A DNA stretch of 60,875 nucleotides from an uncultured Prevotellaceae bacterium. GTDB lineage: Bacteria > Bacteroidota > Bacteroidia > Bacteroidales > Bacteroidaceae. Shown piece by piece: positions 33,038-42,071 of this stretch. The stretch covers positions 1-60,875 of the forward strand of contig CAMVDU010000013.1 of the NCBI GenBank assembly GCA_947166345.1, in the 5' to 3' direction. The number at the start of each line of letters is the position of its first letter. Position 1 is the stretch's first letter. A program made the position numbers and the translations under genes. The notes under the pieces were generated by a model. The model searched no databases. It was given only the letters and a program-made list of their open reading frames with translations, and was not told the DNA's origin.

Positions 33038-34230
33038 ACCGTCTGGTCAACAAACTCTTAGGCCGACATATCAATGCTTGGCAGTTGGCGGGCTTCGTGC
33101 TCGCCAACCTGCTGGGTATGGCTATCGTGCTCATCGCCGTCCAGTTCTTCAGTGACATCAAACCGCTGATGACCGCTGGCGACAGCTTTATGCGTCCAGG
33201 ACAGCTGGTCGTCACCAAGCGCATGAACGCCATGTCGAGCGCTTCTGCGGCATTCACACCCTCCGAGATAGACCACCTGCGCCAACAGCCCTTTGTCAAG
33301 GCCCTGGGCATCTATACCCCCGCCCAGTTCGAGGTCTATGCCACCATCGGCGGTGGCGACCTGCCCATGAAGTTCTCTACCGATATGTTCTTCGAGTCTG
33401 TGCCCGACGATTTCCTCGATGTCAGCGCCGAGCAGTGGGAGTACGATCCCGACAGCCATCTCGTACCTATCATCCTGCCGCGCACCTATCTCAACCTCTA
33501 TAACTTCGGCTTCGCCAGCAGTCAGGGACTGCCCACCATCACCGAGAGCGTCATACAGAGCATCCATATCGACCTGCGACTGACGGGCTCCCGCGATGTG
33601 CTTCTGAAGACAGGACGCGTGGTGGCTTTCTCGCGCAAGCTGAACACCATCCTCGTGCCCCAGGAGTTCATGGACGACATGAACCAACGGCTGTCACCTG
33701 AGCGCGAGCCCGAGCCGGCACGACTCATCATCCGTACCGACAACCCTGCCGACGAGCGTATCGTGGCCTATCTCAACCAGCATGGCTACGACACCGAGAC
33801 CGACGATGCCGACGCCTCGCGAGCCGCCTCCTTGATGCGGCTCATCACCAGTGCCGTGCTGGTCGTCGGTCTGGTCATCTCCATTTTGGCATTCTATGTG
33901 CTCCTGCTCAGCATCTTCCTGCTGCTACAGAAGCATACCGAGAAGATCGACAACCTCCTGCTCATGGGCTACAGCCCCTCGATGGTGGCCCGTCCGTTCT
34001 ACCTGCTCACCATCGTGCTCAACCTCCTGGTGCTCCTGGGCGCCCTGGTCATCGTCATCGTGACGCGCGCCTGGTACCTGCCGCTCTTTGGCGAACTCTA
34101 CCGACAGTTCGAGCCGTCGGCCTTTGTGCCCACGCTGGTGGTGGGCGTCGTCATCTTCCTCTTGGTGTCTGCCCTCAATTTCTTCGCCATCCGCCGCAAG
34201 GTGCGCACCATCTGGCACATGCACGAGTGA
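33034..34230 (+). CDS. FtsX-like permease family protein
   Basis: 398 residues. One membrane helix near the N-terminus (about 17-39), a large periplasmic domain (about 45-265), then three C-terminal helices (about 270-300, 320-345 and 360-385) with an FtsX-type core. No ATP-binding partner is encoded nearby. It is translationally coupled to the DUF4836 lipoprotein gene. It resembles MacB/LolC-type permeases but lacks the usual signature length. The partner ATPase and cargo are unknown. Confidence 0.75.
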   Translation: MNRLVNKLLGRHINAWQLAGFVLANLLGMAIVLIAVQFFSDIKPLMTAGDSFMRPGQLVVTKRMNAMSSASAAFTPSEIDHLRQQPFVKALGIYTPAQFEVYATIGGGDLPMKFSTDMFFESVPDDFLDVSAEQWEYDPDSHLVPIILPRTYLNLYNFGFASSQGLPTITESVIQSIHIDLRLTGSRDVLLKTGRVVAFSRKLNTILVPQEFMDDMNQRLSPEREPEPARLIIRTDNPADERIVAYLNQHGYDTETDDADASRAASLMRLITSAVLVVGLVISILAFYVLLLSIFLLLQKHTEKIDNLLLMGYSPSMVARPFYLLTIVLNLLVLLGALVIVIVTRAWYLPLFGELYRQFEPSAFVPTLVVGVVIFLLVSALNFFAIRRKVRTIWHMHE

Positions 34231-34264
34231 TCATCCCCTCACACCTCTTATCGACATTTTGGAC

Positions 34265-34272
34265 TATCTTTG
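34265..34272 (+). promoter_or_regulatory. -7 box for the GH53-GH43 gene
   Basis: TATCTTTG, 37 nt upstream of the ATG at 34309. No -33 match at the usual spacing. Confidence 0.5.
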
Positions 34273-34308
34273 AGCTTTGCAACCACAAACTAACGACTAG
34301 ATTAATCA

Positions 34309-36366
34309 ATGAAAAAACTACTAACAATTCTTCTCTGTCTGCTGGGACTTTTCGACCAGTCATTTTCTGGCAGACTGGCTGCACAAAATACCTTTGTGAA
34401 GGGCGCCGACGTGGGATTCCTGATGGGACAGGAACGGCGGGGCGTCAAGTTCCACGACCGCAACGGAAGGGAGCGCGAATGTCTGGAACTGTTGAAGAAC
34501 GACTATCAGATGTCGGCCATCCGGATGCGCGTCTGGGTGAATCCGCGTGGCGGCAACTGCGACAAGAACGAGCTGCTGGCGATGGCCAAGCGCGTAAAAG
34601 CGCTGGGCATGGACCTGATGGTGGACTTCCACTACAGCGACTCATGGGCAGATCCTGCCAAGCAACCCATTCCTGCCGCCTGGCAGGGACACAGCTATAA
34701 GCAGATGAAGCGCGACCTCAGGGAGCATACCATCGACGTGCTGACCCTGCTGAAGCAGAACGGCATCACGCCCCGCTGGGTGCAGGTGGGCAACGAGACG
34801 GCCAACGGCCTGCTCTGGCCCATGGGACATATCGAGAAGAACCCCAAGCAATACGCGGGCTTCATCCGTGCAGGCTACGATGCCGTGAAGGAGGTCTTCC
34901 CTGAGACTACTGTCATCATCCACCTGGACCGCGGACACAAGCAGAGCCTCTACGACTGGAACCTCGACATCGTGAAGAAATATGGCGGCAAGTGGGATAT
35001 GATCGGCATGTCGCTCTATCCCTACTGGGCACGCCAGGACCATCCCGAACTGAATGCCGACAGCATCATCAGCGACTGTATGCGCAATATCCGCTATTGC
35101 AGCAAGAAGTACGGTTGCGACGTGATGATTGTGGAGACGGGCTTTGAGGTGGACGAACAGCATCCGGAGGTGATGGAGGAGGGCCGTCGCCAACTGACCC
35201 GCGTGGTCCGTGAGGCACAGACCGAGACCGACGGCCACTGTCGTGGTGTCTTTTACTGGGAGCCCCAGTGTCTGCCCGGCGGCTATAAGCTGGGTGCCTT
35301 CAACAGTAAGGCTCAGCCCACAGCCATCATGGAGGGTTTTGTGGAGGGTCAGACACAGGCACACCAGCAACGTCCACACATGAGGGGCGAGAGCTTCCAG
35401 ACAGAGACACCCATGGTGCACGACCCCGTGATGGCCAAGGAGGGCGACACGTACTATCTCTATTCTACAGGCGTGGGCATCCAGAGGATGACTTCGAAAG
35501 ACCGCAAGACGTGGACGGTGACGCGTCAGCCTGTGATGACGGTTATCCCAGGTTGGACCACAGACTCCGTGCCAGGTTTCCGTCATCATGTGTGGGCACC
35601 CGATGTGATTCAGTGGCACGGACGCTGGTGGCTGGCCTATAGCTGTTCCACCTTCGGCAAGAATGGCTCTGCCATCGGTCTGCTCAGCAGTCGTTCGCTG
35701 GCTGCGAATATGTGGAAGGACGAGGGCTGCATTGTGACCTCGCGCGAGAAACGTGACAACTGGAACGCCATCGATCCCAACTTCGTCATCGACGATGCCA
35801 CCGACACACCGTGGCTCGTCTGGGGCTCGTTCTGGGACGGTATTCAGATAGCCCGTCTCGACTCAACGATGCACTTGGATAATTCACAATTCATAATGCA
35901 CAATTCACAATGGCCACGCACCATTGCCCGTCGTTACGACCCTAACTATAAGCCCACAGAGCCGAATCCTACGTCAAAATATGCCGGTACGAACGCCATC
36001 GAAGCACCCTTCATCTTCAAACACGGTGGGTATTATTATCTCTTTGTGTCGTGGGACTACTGCTGTCGCGGAGCGAAGAGCAACTATCGCGTGACAGTGG
36101 GACGCAGCAAGACCGTCGATGGTCCTTATCTAGACCGTGATGGCAAAGATATGGTCAACGGCGGTGGAACACTCTTCATTGAAGGCGACAAGAAACAATG
36201 GGAGGCTGCAGGCCACTGTGCCGCATACACCTTCGATGGCGAGGATATCTTTATCTGTCACGGCTACAGCGCCACTCAGAATGGTGCCGCCCTTCTCATC
36301 CAGCGTCCTATTTCCTGGACTGCCGATGGCTGGCCGGAGTTGAAGTCTTTAACAGAAAAACAATGA
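34309..36366 (+). CDS. GH53 endo-galactanase fused to GH43 arabinan-type enzyme
   Basis: 685 residues, signal peptide ending RLAAQ. Residues 28-350 are a GH53 endo-beta-1,4-galactanase barrel: acid/base Glu163 in VQVGNET and nucleophile Glu276 in VETGF. Residues 365-680 are a GH43 five-bladed propeller: Asp372 (HDPVM), Asp489 (NAIDPNF) and Glu565 (NAIEAPF). Together they would cut the galactan backbone and arabinan side chains of pectic arabinogalactan. A repeat insert (DNSQFIMHNSQW, about 524-535) lies in the GH43 half, in a loop before WPRTIARRYD. No sorting tail, so it is probably periplasmic. Confidence 0.92.
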   Translation: MKKLLTILLCLLGLFDQSFSGRLAAQNTFVKGADVGFLMGQERRGVKFHDRNGRERECLELLKNDYQMSAIRMRVWVNPRGGNCDKNELLAMAKRVKALGMDLMVDFHYSDSWADPAKQPIPAAWQGHSYKQMKRDLREHTIDVLTLLKQNGITPRWVQVGNETANGLLWPMGHIEKNPKQYAGFIRAGYDAVKEVFPETTVIIHLDRGHKQSLYDWNLDIVKKYGGKWDMIGMSLYPYWARQDHPELNADSIISDCMRNIRYCSKKYGCDVMIVETGFEVDEQHPEVMEEGRRQLTRVVREAQTETDGHCRGVFYWEPQCLPGGYKLGAFNSKAQPTAIMEGFVEGQTQAHQQRPHMRGESFQTETPMVHDPVMAKEGDTYYLYSTGVGIQRMTSKDRKTWTVTRQPVMTVIPGWTTDSVPGFRHHVWAPDVIQWHGRWWLAYSCSTFGKNGSAIGLLSSRSLAANMWKDEGCIVTSREKRDNWNAIDPNFVIDDATDTPWLVWGSFWDGIQIARLDSTMHLDNSQFIMHNSQWPRTIARRYDPNYKPTEPNPTSKYAGTNAIEAPFIFKHGGYYYLFVSWDYCCRGAKSNYRVTVGRSKTVDGPYLDRDGKDMVNGGGTLFIEGDKKQWEAAGHCAAYTFDGEDIFICHGYSATQNGAALLIQRPISWTADGWPELKSLTEKQ
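35881..35911 (+). repeat. AATTCAC/AATTCAT array inside GH53-GH43
   Basis: Period-7 AATTCAC-type array read in frame as NSQFIMHNSQW. Confidence 0.8.
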
Positions 36367-36383
36367 TAGTTTACTACTTTCAA

Positions 36384-36428
36384 AAAATCTCCGCTTCCAG
36401 AGTGTTTACAGTGGAAGCGGAAGATTTT
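36384..36428 (+). terminator. Terminator-like hairpin after GH53-GH43
   Basis: Stem ATCTCCGCTTCCA / TGGAAGCGGAAGAT with a 12-nt loop, then TTTTGC. Confidence 0.7.
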
Positions 36429-36454
36429 GCTTAAATGTCAAAAAGTGGGGATTA

Positions 36455-36480
36455 GTGATCATTCAGTCCCCAGTGATCAC
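36455..36480 (+). repeat. REP-like GTGATCATTCAG palindrome (copy a)
   Basis: GTGATCATTCAG then TCCCCAGTGATCAC. Related copies at 41246-41274, 41443-41475 and a half copy at 41877-41893. Confidence 0.75.
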
Positions 36481-36572
36481 ATGCCCTCGCAGCCCAACAG
36501 GAGTCTATTACCAACGGCATCCGCCCCGTTACGGATACCAATGCCCCAGTAGGCTACTACTACGGCGGCTAG
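36477..36572 (+). pseudogene. C-terminal remnant of a secreted protein
   Basis: An open fragment ending in a stop reads ESITNGIRPVTDTNAPVGYY and then YGG. This looks like the tail region of Prevotella secreted proteins (xTGIRPV...NGYYTLDG style). It has no start and abuts the REP-like palindrome at 36455-36480. Confidence 0.4.
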
Positions 36573-36599
36573 ACGATACTGAGTATCAGCTACTTACAA

Positions 36600-36884
36600 G
36601 TTTAGTGTAAAGTACTGGCACCTTAAATCCGACACATTCTGCGCGTTTTTACACGCTCGCAACGTGTTTTGGGAGCAGAATTTTCATTTTAATGTTATTA
36701 TTTCTATTTTTGTTTTACACTAAATTGCTCGACATTACGTCTCACAATCCTTAACTGTCAACGCTTCACATGTCCCGAAGAAACAACCTCCAAAAACACG
36801 TTCTGCAAACTTTGTTTGCAAAGTTAGCAATTTCTTCTGACTTTACACTCGTTTTGCACGTTTTTCTTGCAGAATGTGTCTGCT
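36600..36884. other. Intergenic region bounded by inverted repeats
   Basis: GACACATTCTGC near 36630 is matched by GCAGAATGTGTC near 36872-36883. Nested inside, TTTAGTGTAAA near 36601 pairs with TTTTACACTAAA near 36713. No coding capacity seen. Possible small non-autonomous element. The following stretch to 37320 is AT-rich with a direct repeat (AAGGTATAATGAACACC / AAGGTATAATAAACCC) and no gene. Confidence 0.45.
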
Positions 36885-37331
36885 TTTAATTAAATTTAAG
36901 GTATAATGAACACCAAATCTGTCAATTCTTGCTTCAGTTAAAAGAAAAATGATTGGTTTTCTAGTTTAGGTTTAAGTTTAGTTGTTCTTATATATAATAA
37001 GGTATAATAAACCCAAATCAGAAGAATGAAGGTTTAATATTTAAGTTTAGAAATGCATGTATAATACATAGATAAACGTAAACCTAAACTTTGTCGAATG
37101 AAACGTCTTAATGTTTCCCCAAAAACAAATTTTTCTTTTTACTGAAGATGAACCTATTTATACTCTCCCCTTCTCTATCTTATTCTCTTTTAATAGAAGA
37201 ACCAAAAATAGTCATAGTTTAATAAAAAAACAATAGGGAGCGGCATCCATGGAGGGTGTTGCCCCTTTTATTTGGCCTAAACAGAAAGAAAAGTTGAACT
37301 AAATAGAAAAGTCTGTTTGACGGAATCGTCG

Positions 37332-37339
37332 TACCTTTG
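37332..37339 (+). promoter_or_regulatory. -7 box for the NTF2-like operon
   Basis: TACCTTTG followed by CACCC, 43 nt upstream of the ATG at 37382. Confidence 0.65.
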
Positions 37340-37381
37340 CACCCAGATTCAAACATCGTTTAAATTTAAAGCAAAGGAAAA

Positions 37382-37765
37382 ATGAGAAGTAACATCGCAG
37401 ATTACAATGCTGTCGTAGAAGCAGCAAGCAAGTTCACACGTAGCGTTGCCGAGGGCAACAGCAAGTATGCAAAGGAGTTGTTCACCGAGGATGCCTGTCT
37501 GTTCGGATTTCTGAACGGCAAGCTGGAGCGTGGCAGCATTGACCAGTTCTATCACAACGTAGATACCGTGGGTGCCGGAGAGGAATTCAAAACCCGCATC
37601 GATGTGCTGGAACTCGAAGAGACGCTGGCCGTTGTCCGTGTGCTCGAAGAGGGCTGGGGAGGCAACATAGACTTTACTGACGTGCTACTGCTCTTGAAGA
37701 TTGACGGCGAATGGAAGTGCGTGGCCAAAGCATACAATCAGAACTCAAACACCATTCAAAAATAG
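37382..37765 (+). CDS. NTF2/SnoaL-like (lumazine-binding type) protein
   Basis: 127 residues, cytoplasmic. Shows the NTF2-like cone fold: helical start with FTRSVAEGNSKYAKELFTEDA, then beta-strands ending LLLLKIDGEWKCVAKAYN. This matches the Bacteroidota putative lumazine-binding/SnoaL-like group, which is often of unknown ligand. First of three close genes with a second NTF2-like protein (7-nt gap) and a flavodoxin-like reductase (1-nt overlap), so a shared small-molecule or stress role is likely (inference). Confidence 0.8.
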   Translation: MRSNIADYNAVVEAASKFTRSVAEGNSKYAKELFTEDACLFGFLNGKLERGSIDQFYHNVDTVGAGEEFKTRIDVLELEETLAVVRVLEEGWGGNIDFTDVLLLLKIDGEWKCVAKAYNQNSNTIQK

Positions 37766-37772
37766 CGTAACA

Positions 37773-38135
37773 ATGAACAAGAACAATGAAACCGTACAGG
37801 GCATCCTGAATGCCATTGAACTTTATGCAGAGGCAGGCCGCAAGGCAAGTCGTGAACTTGGTGAAAAGGCCTTTACAAAGGAAGCTACGATGTCGTGGGT
37901 AGAGAAGGGTGTGATTACCACCGTACCCATCAATGCCCTCTTCGACGTGCTGGAGCAGACGGGCGAGGAAGAGGTGACTTATACCGTTGAGGACGTGACC
38001 GTTGCAGGCAACATCGCCTTCGTGCGCATCTCGTCATCGTTCAGCAAACTGACCACCTTCAATGACATGTTCACCCTTGCACAGCAGGAGAACGGTGAGT
38101 GGAAGATTGTCAGCAAGATTTACAGCGTGAAGTAA
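37773..38135 (+). CDS. Second NTF2-like protein
   Basis: 120 residues from the ATG at 37773; a longer frame from 37701 overlaps the previous gene and is not used. Same fold as its neighbour: helix pair AIELYAEAGRKASRELGEKAFTK... then FTLAQQENGEWKIVSKIY. The TAATG overlap with the flavodoxin-like gene indicates translational coupling. Confidence 0.78.
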   Translation: MNKNNETVQGILNAIELYAEAGRKASRELGEKAFTKEATMSWVEKGVITTVPINALFDVLEQTGEEEVTYTVEDVTVAGNIAFVRISSSFSKLTTFNDMFTLAQQENGEWKIVSKIYSVK

Positions 38136-38806
38136 TGGCAGTAAAGCGGGTCTTTATCATTAACGGAAGCCCTCGCAAGAATTACAACACGGCAGCGTTG
38201 CTCCATGCTTTTGCTGATGGAGCGCGTGAAGCCAATGCAGAGGTGGAGGTCACGGAGGTCAATCTCTACGACCTCCACTTTACTGGCTGTCGTGAGTGTT
38301 ATGCATGTAAGTTGCGAGACGGCCGCAGTTATGGGCAATGCGGATTCCAGGACGACATCACCGAATTGCTACACCAGGTGGCTCATGCCGATGTGGTGGC
38401 ATTTGGTTCGCCTATCTATTTCTCTGAAATTACAGCTCAGTTGCGCAGTTTTCTGGAAAGACTATGGTATCCTTTCGTGCAGTTCAAAAGAGGAGAAAAA
38501 CAGATTATCGCCCCCAAACGTGTACGTACTGCATTCCTCATCACTATGAACCTGAGCGAAATGGCTATGCGGCGCAGTGGCTACGATGCACTCCTGTCTC
38601 CTGTGCTGCAATGGACAGGCTATGTGTTCGGCTATGAGCCACAGGTGCAGTTCTGTTTTGATACGCTTCAATATCGCGACTACAACCGCTATTGGGCTGA
38701 TGCCTGGGACGTGGAAGGTAAGAAACGCCGATATGAGACACAATTTCCACTCGACCTCAAGCAAGCGCAACAGTTGGGGTATGCTATGACTATGGAATCC
38801 GTCTGA
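38135..38806 (+). CDS. Flavodoxin-fold NAD(P)H-dependent reductase
   Basis: 223 residues. FMN phosphate loop NGSPRKNYNT at the N-terminus, then GCRECYACK, which resembles the cysteine cluster of iron-sulfur flavoproteins, and GSPIYFSEITAQLRSF. The C-terminal third is divergent. Two more members lie at 43924-44547 and 52725-53450. Cytoplasmic, third gene of the NTF2 operon. The substrate is unknown; a quinone or metal-redox role is plausible. Confidence 0.85.
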   Translation: MAVKRVFIINGSPRKNYNTAALLHAFADGAREANAEVEVTEVNLYDLHFTGCRECYACKLRDGRSYGQCGFQDDITELLHQVAHADVVAFGSPIYFSEITAQLRSFLERLWYPFVQFKRGEKQIIAPKRVRTAFLITMNLSEMAMRRSGYDALLSPVLQWTGYVFGYEPQVQFCFDTLQYRDYNRYWADAWDVEGKKRRYETQFPLDLKQAQQLGYAMTMESV

Positions 38807-38843
38807 TTTATGGCGGATTTCACCATTTTCGGAAAATTTTGAT

Positions 38844-38851
38844 TAACTTTG
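38844..38851 (+). promoter_or_regulatory. -7 box for GH28
   Basis: TAACTTTG followed by CACTCG, 52 nt upstream of the ATG at 38904. Confidence 0.55.
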
Positions 38852-38903
38852 CACTCGAAAAAACGGTGTTGCATTCTACGCACCACTCAAAAAATGAAGT
38901 TTT

Positions 38904-40313
38904 ATGAACAGATACTGTACTCTTTTGGTATGCTTGTTGACTGTGGCTGCCTTCGCTGGCAATGGTACTTATGACAAATTTTATGACCGTTTGCCGATAC
39001 CAATCCAGAAAGTCGAGAGCGTTACAATTCCAAACCATTCCGTATGTCTGAGCGACTATGACTGCGAGGGAAATGGAGTATGCCTTTGTACCGATGCTTT
39101 TCAAAAGGCAATCAATGATTTGGATGTTCATGGCGGTGGTCGCTTGGTCGTACCTACTGGGGTGTGGCTGACGGGACCTATTGAACTGAAGGATAACATC
39201 GAATTGCATATAGAGCACAGTGCCATTATCAGATTCTCGCCCGACAAGCAGTTGTTTCTTACCAACGACAAACTCTTCAACGGGCGGGTATTGCCTTGCA
39301 TTTGGGCTGTAGGCCGGAAAAATATTGCCATCACTGGTCATGGCGTAATTGATGGTAATGGTCAGCAATGGCGTTATATAGCCAGAAATAAGGTGAGCGA
39401 TGTGGAGTGGAAGCGTCATCGCAGCATGGGGGGAGCAACCATCAGCGAAGGTCGTTTCTGGTATCCGTGGAAGATGAAATCCGGCTATCCCGACATCGCT
39501 GAATCCCCAGAACAGCAGGAACACATGCGTAATGACCTGATAAGAATAATGGAATGCGAGAACGTCCTGATAGAGGGTGTGGTTATGCGCAACTCTCCCC
39601 GGTTCCATCTGCATCCCGTCATGTGCCGCAATGTCATTATCGATGGAATAACGGTGCATTCTCCCTGGAACTCTCAGAATACTGACGGCATAGACCTTAC
39701 CGACTGTCATCGTGTAATCGTCGTGAACAACACTGTTGACGTTGGCGATGACGGTATATGTCTGAAAAGCGTAAAGCCACAGAAAAATAAATTGAGCGGT
39801 TGTTCCGACATCATCGTTGAAAACAACACCGTCTTCAATGCTCATGGCGGATTCGTTTTAGGCAGTAATACGGCAGGCGGAATAAGGGCTGTCGTAGTGC
39901 GAAACAATAGTTTTGTCGGCACCAACATAGGACTACGCTTTAAGAGTGCATCTGACCGAGGCGGTCGAACAGAACGTATCTACATCAACAACATTATGAT
40001 GACTGATATCATAGACGGAGGCGTCGTATTCCAATGTGACTATGCAAACCGCAAAGGTAACAAAATGAATGAAACACTGGCTGCCGAGAAGGGACAATGG
40101 ATTCCAGAATTCCAAGACATTCACATGGAAGAAATTCATTGTCACGGAGCATCGATTGGTATTAAGGCAAATGGGATGCAGGATAAGCGGTGTGTACACG
40201 ATATTACAATCAAGAATTCGTCTTTCGTATATACCACTCGGGCAACTGACATAAACCAGGCAACAACACAAATAAATCTGGACAATGTCGAGATGGTAGA
40301 AGATAGAAAATAA
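38904..40313 (+). CDS. GH28 polygalacturonase-family enzyme
   Basis: 469 residues, signal peptide about 1-19. Right-handed beta-helix pectin hydrolase. The GH28 active-site set is complete: NTDG at 259-262, DDG at 282-284, His314-Gly and Arg345-Lys347 (RFK). AITGHGVIDGNGQQW is the usual N-terminal signature. The mature protein has no sorting tail and is probably periplasmic. It may act on homogalacturonan or rhamnogalacturonan oligomers. The AraC-type regulator starts 18 nt after its stop, which suggests control by the same signal. Confidence 0.93.
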   Translation: MNRYCTLLVCLLTVAAFAGNGTYDKFYDRLPIPIQKVESVTIPNHSVCLSDYDCEGNGVCLCTDAFQKAINDLDVHGGGRLVVPTGVWLTGPIELKDNIELHIEHSAIIRFSPDKQLFLTNDKLFNGRVLPCIWAVGRKNIAITGHGVIDGNGQQWRYIARNKVSDVEWKRHRSMGGATISEGRFWYPWKMKSGYPDIAESPEQQEHMRNDLIRIMECENVLIEGVVMRNSPRFHLHPVMCRNVIIDGITVHSPWNSQNTDGIDLTDCHRVIVVNNTVDVGDDGICLKSVKPQKNKLSGCSDIIVENNTVFNAHGGFVLGSNTAGGIRAVVVRNNSFVGTNIGLRFKSASDRGGRTERIYINNIMMTDIIDGGVVFQCDYANRKGNKMNETLAAEKGQWIPEFQDIHMEEIHCHGASIGIKANGMQDKRCVHDITIKNSSFVYTTRATDINQATTQINLDNVEMVEDRK

Positions 40314-40331
40314 CAAATGTGACAGATACAG

Positions 40332-41186
40332 ATGACCAAGATAACGAAATTCCCTTCGACTCTGATTAGCGGTGACTGCACCACGTCGTCGCTACAACTT
40401 GATGGCGGCAGCATCATCGACCAATGCATTGTGACGGCTGGCGAGAGAGGCACGTTCTTTCTCGAACAACATCTGCTCTACGTGGTGCTGGGAGGAAGTG
40501 TAAAACTGACCTGCGGACGGCAGTCGTGGACGGTGGGCAAGAACGAAATGATACTGCTTCGACGGGCGCAAAGCGTCAGTTACGAGAAGCAAGGCTCTGA
40601 GGAAACAGGACTTTTCGAGAGCCAACTCTTTGCCATCAACGACGAACTACTGAAAGACTTTCTCACGTCGCAACAGGTAGTCATCCCAGCGATGACCGAG
40701 GAATATGGTGCACAGGTAAGCCCCATGAGTGAACGGCTGGTGGCTTATTGCTGGTCATTGGCTCCTTACTTCAACGATCCCTCGCAAGTGAATCCCGGCC
40801 TGCTGCGTCTGAAGGTGATGGAACTGCTCTACAACGTGATGGACTGCTCGAAGAACATCTTCCGCCAGATGCTGCAGTTGCGCCAACCCGTGAAGACCGA
40901 CATCCACCGTGTGGTGGAAGAGAACTACACGTCGCCCATCTCCCTCGATGAACTGGCTTACCTCTCAGGCCGCTCGCTATCGAGTTTCAAACGCGAGTTT
41001 CAGGATATCTACGGAGAACCGCCAGCACGCTGGATTCGTGAGAAGCGACTCTCGAAAGCCCACGAAATGCTGCGCTCGTCAAGCCTTTCCGTAGCCGATG
41101 TGGCCTACAGCCTCGGTTTCGAGAATCCCACCCATTTCAGCCGTATCTTCAAACAGCAATATGGTTATGCCCCTTCGCAATCTTAA
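40332..41186 (+). CDS. AraC-family transcriptional regulator
   Basis: 284 residues. N-terminal cupin-like sensor half (about 20-130, with LYVVLGGSVKLTCG) and a C-terminal pair of helix-turn-helix motifs (about 185-282): SLDELAYLSGRSLSSFKREF and SVADVAYSLGFENPTHFSRIFK. The ending QYGYAPSQS is typical. Located directly after GH28, so likely regulates pectin-related genes here. Confidence 0.9.
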   Translation: MTKITKFPSTLISGDCTTSSLQLDGGSIIDQCIVTAGERGTFFLEQHLLYVVLGGSVKLTCGRQSWTVGKNEMILLRRAQSVSYEKQGSEETGLFESQLFAINDELLKDFLTSQQVVIPAMTEEYGAQVSPMSERLVAYCWSLAPYFNDPSQVNPGLLRLKVMELLYNVMDCSKNIFRQMLQLRQPVKTDIHRVVEENYTSPISLDELAYLSGRSLSSFKREFQDIYGEPPARWIREKRLSKAHEMLRSSSLSVADVAYSLGFENPTHFSRIFKQQYGYAPSQS

Positions 41187-41245
41187 AGTCCTGATACGAT
41201 ATCTCCATGACGTTTCTCATCTTTCTTCACACTATCCACTTTCTC

Positions 41246-41274
41246 TGATCGCTGGGGACGGTTCTGAATGATCA
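41246..41274 (-). repeat. REP-like GTGATCATTCAG palindrome (copy b)
   Basis: Reverse orientation: TGATCGCTGGGGACGGTTCT then GAATGATCA. Opposite in direction to the copy at 41443-41475. Confidence 0.75.
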
Positions 41275-41436
41275 CATTTCTCTCATCTGTCTTCCTTTTT
41301 TATTCATAGTTACAGGTTTTATCTGATTCTACGTTCATAGTTCTCAGTTTATCAATCAAGAGTGCCGATTCGAAGCTCCACCGAAGTTGACGCTGCATAG
41401 ATACACAATTATTCTCCATCCGCCAAATGTTTTCTC

Positions 41437-41823
41437 TTAAAAGTGATCATTCAGAATGCCGTCCCTAGCGATCACCAGCTTCGCACGTGCCTCGTCGTTG
41501 AACTTCGTGGCGATGTACAGGCACTCGGTCTTGGTGAGGGAGTAATACGGTTGAAGTTTCGTTCCACCATTCGGTAATTGGTAGGTTTTCTGCAAGAGGG
41601 AAAATTTTCCCCCTTGTACTTTCTCCCATGCTGGTTCCATCTTTCTGATAGCTTTCATGAGATCATTGTGTTGCTTACCTGTCAGCTCGGCAATCTCGAG
41701 CGACGTCATTGTCTGAAAATAGGCAATATGACCTGACACGACATTTTGTCGGGTCAGCTCAGAATCTTCAATTGAAACATTCAACTTCTGCCAGGGATAA
41801 GAATTAAGGTACCAAACAGGCAT
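41437..41823 (-). pseudogene. Rha-family phage regulatory protein fragment
   Basis: 128-residue frame whose core (MTSLEIAELTGKQHNDLMKAIRKM through YSLTKTECLYIATKFND) is a Rha-type phage regulator domain. A plausible start is Met39 at 41709; upstream residues come from 40-bp tandem repeats. After NDEARAKLVI the family sequence stops and ARDGILNDHF, encoded by the REP-like palindrome, finishes the frame. Relic of a phage or mobile element, truncated at a REP-like repeat. Confidence 0.7.
41443..41475 (+). repeat. REP-like GTGATCATTCAG palindrome (copy c)
   Basis: GTGATCATTCAGAATG, then CCGTCCCTAGCGATCAC. It supplies the last codons and near-stop of the Rha-like fragment. Confidence 0.75.
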
Positions 41824-41871
41824 TCAACCTATGGCAGGGTTAAGGTAAAATCCATTCAACTTTTTCTAGGG
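41780..41871. repeat. About 40-bp degenerate tandem repeat
   Basis: Three units starting CATTCAAC, each followed by a GGCAGGGTTAAGGTA-like stretch. They overlap the 5' part of the Rha-like frame. Confidence 0.5.
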
Positions 41872-41876
41872 TAGTA

Positions 41877-41893
41877 CAGTCCCCAGCGATCAC
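41877..41893 (+). repeat. REP-like half element (copy d)
   Basis: CAGTCCCCAGCGATCAC, the right half of the repeat. Confidence 0.65.
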
Positions 41894-41905
41894 TCTGCAC
41901 TCGCT

Positions 41906-42051
41906 GTTGCAGCGTTGCAGTTGTTGCAGTTCCAAAATAGATTGTGCGAAAGTCAAAATTTAACTCTATATTTATATATATATAAATATAGAAGTATTTT
42001 TAGGGTATGTGAAAAGCTTTTGGAGAACTGCAACAACCGCAACACTGCAAC
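41906..42051. repeat. Long imperfect hairpin of GTTGCAG repeats with AT palindrome core
   Basis: GTTGCAGCGTTGCAGTTGTT near 41906-41937 pairs with AACAACCGCAACACTGCAAC near 42018-42051. Inside is a perfect 26-bp palindrome of TATAT type at 41966-41991. Confidence 0.75.
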
Positions 42052-42071
42052 AACTGCAATAGTGCACATGT

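Noticed and set aside
34642..35619. A 325-codon minus-strand open frame opposite GH53-GH43
   Set aside because: Shadow of a well-supported gene. The same holds for the long antisense frames at 10577-11215, 38820-39845 and 55448-56155.
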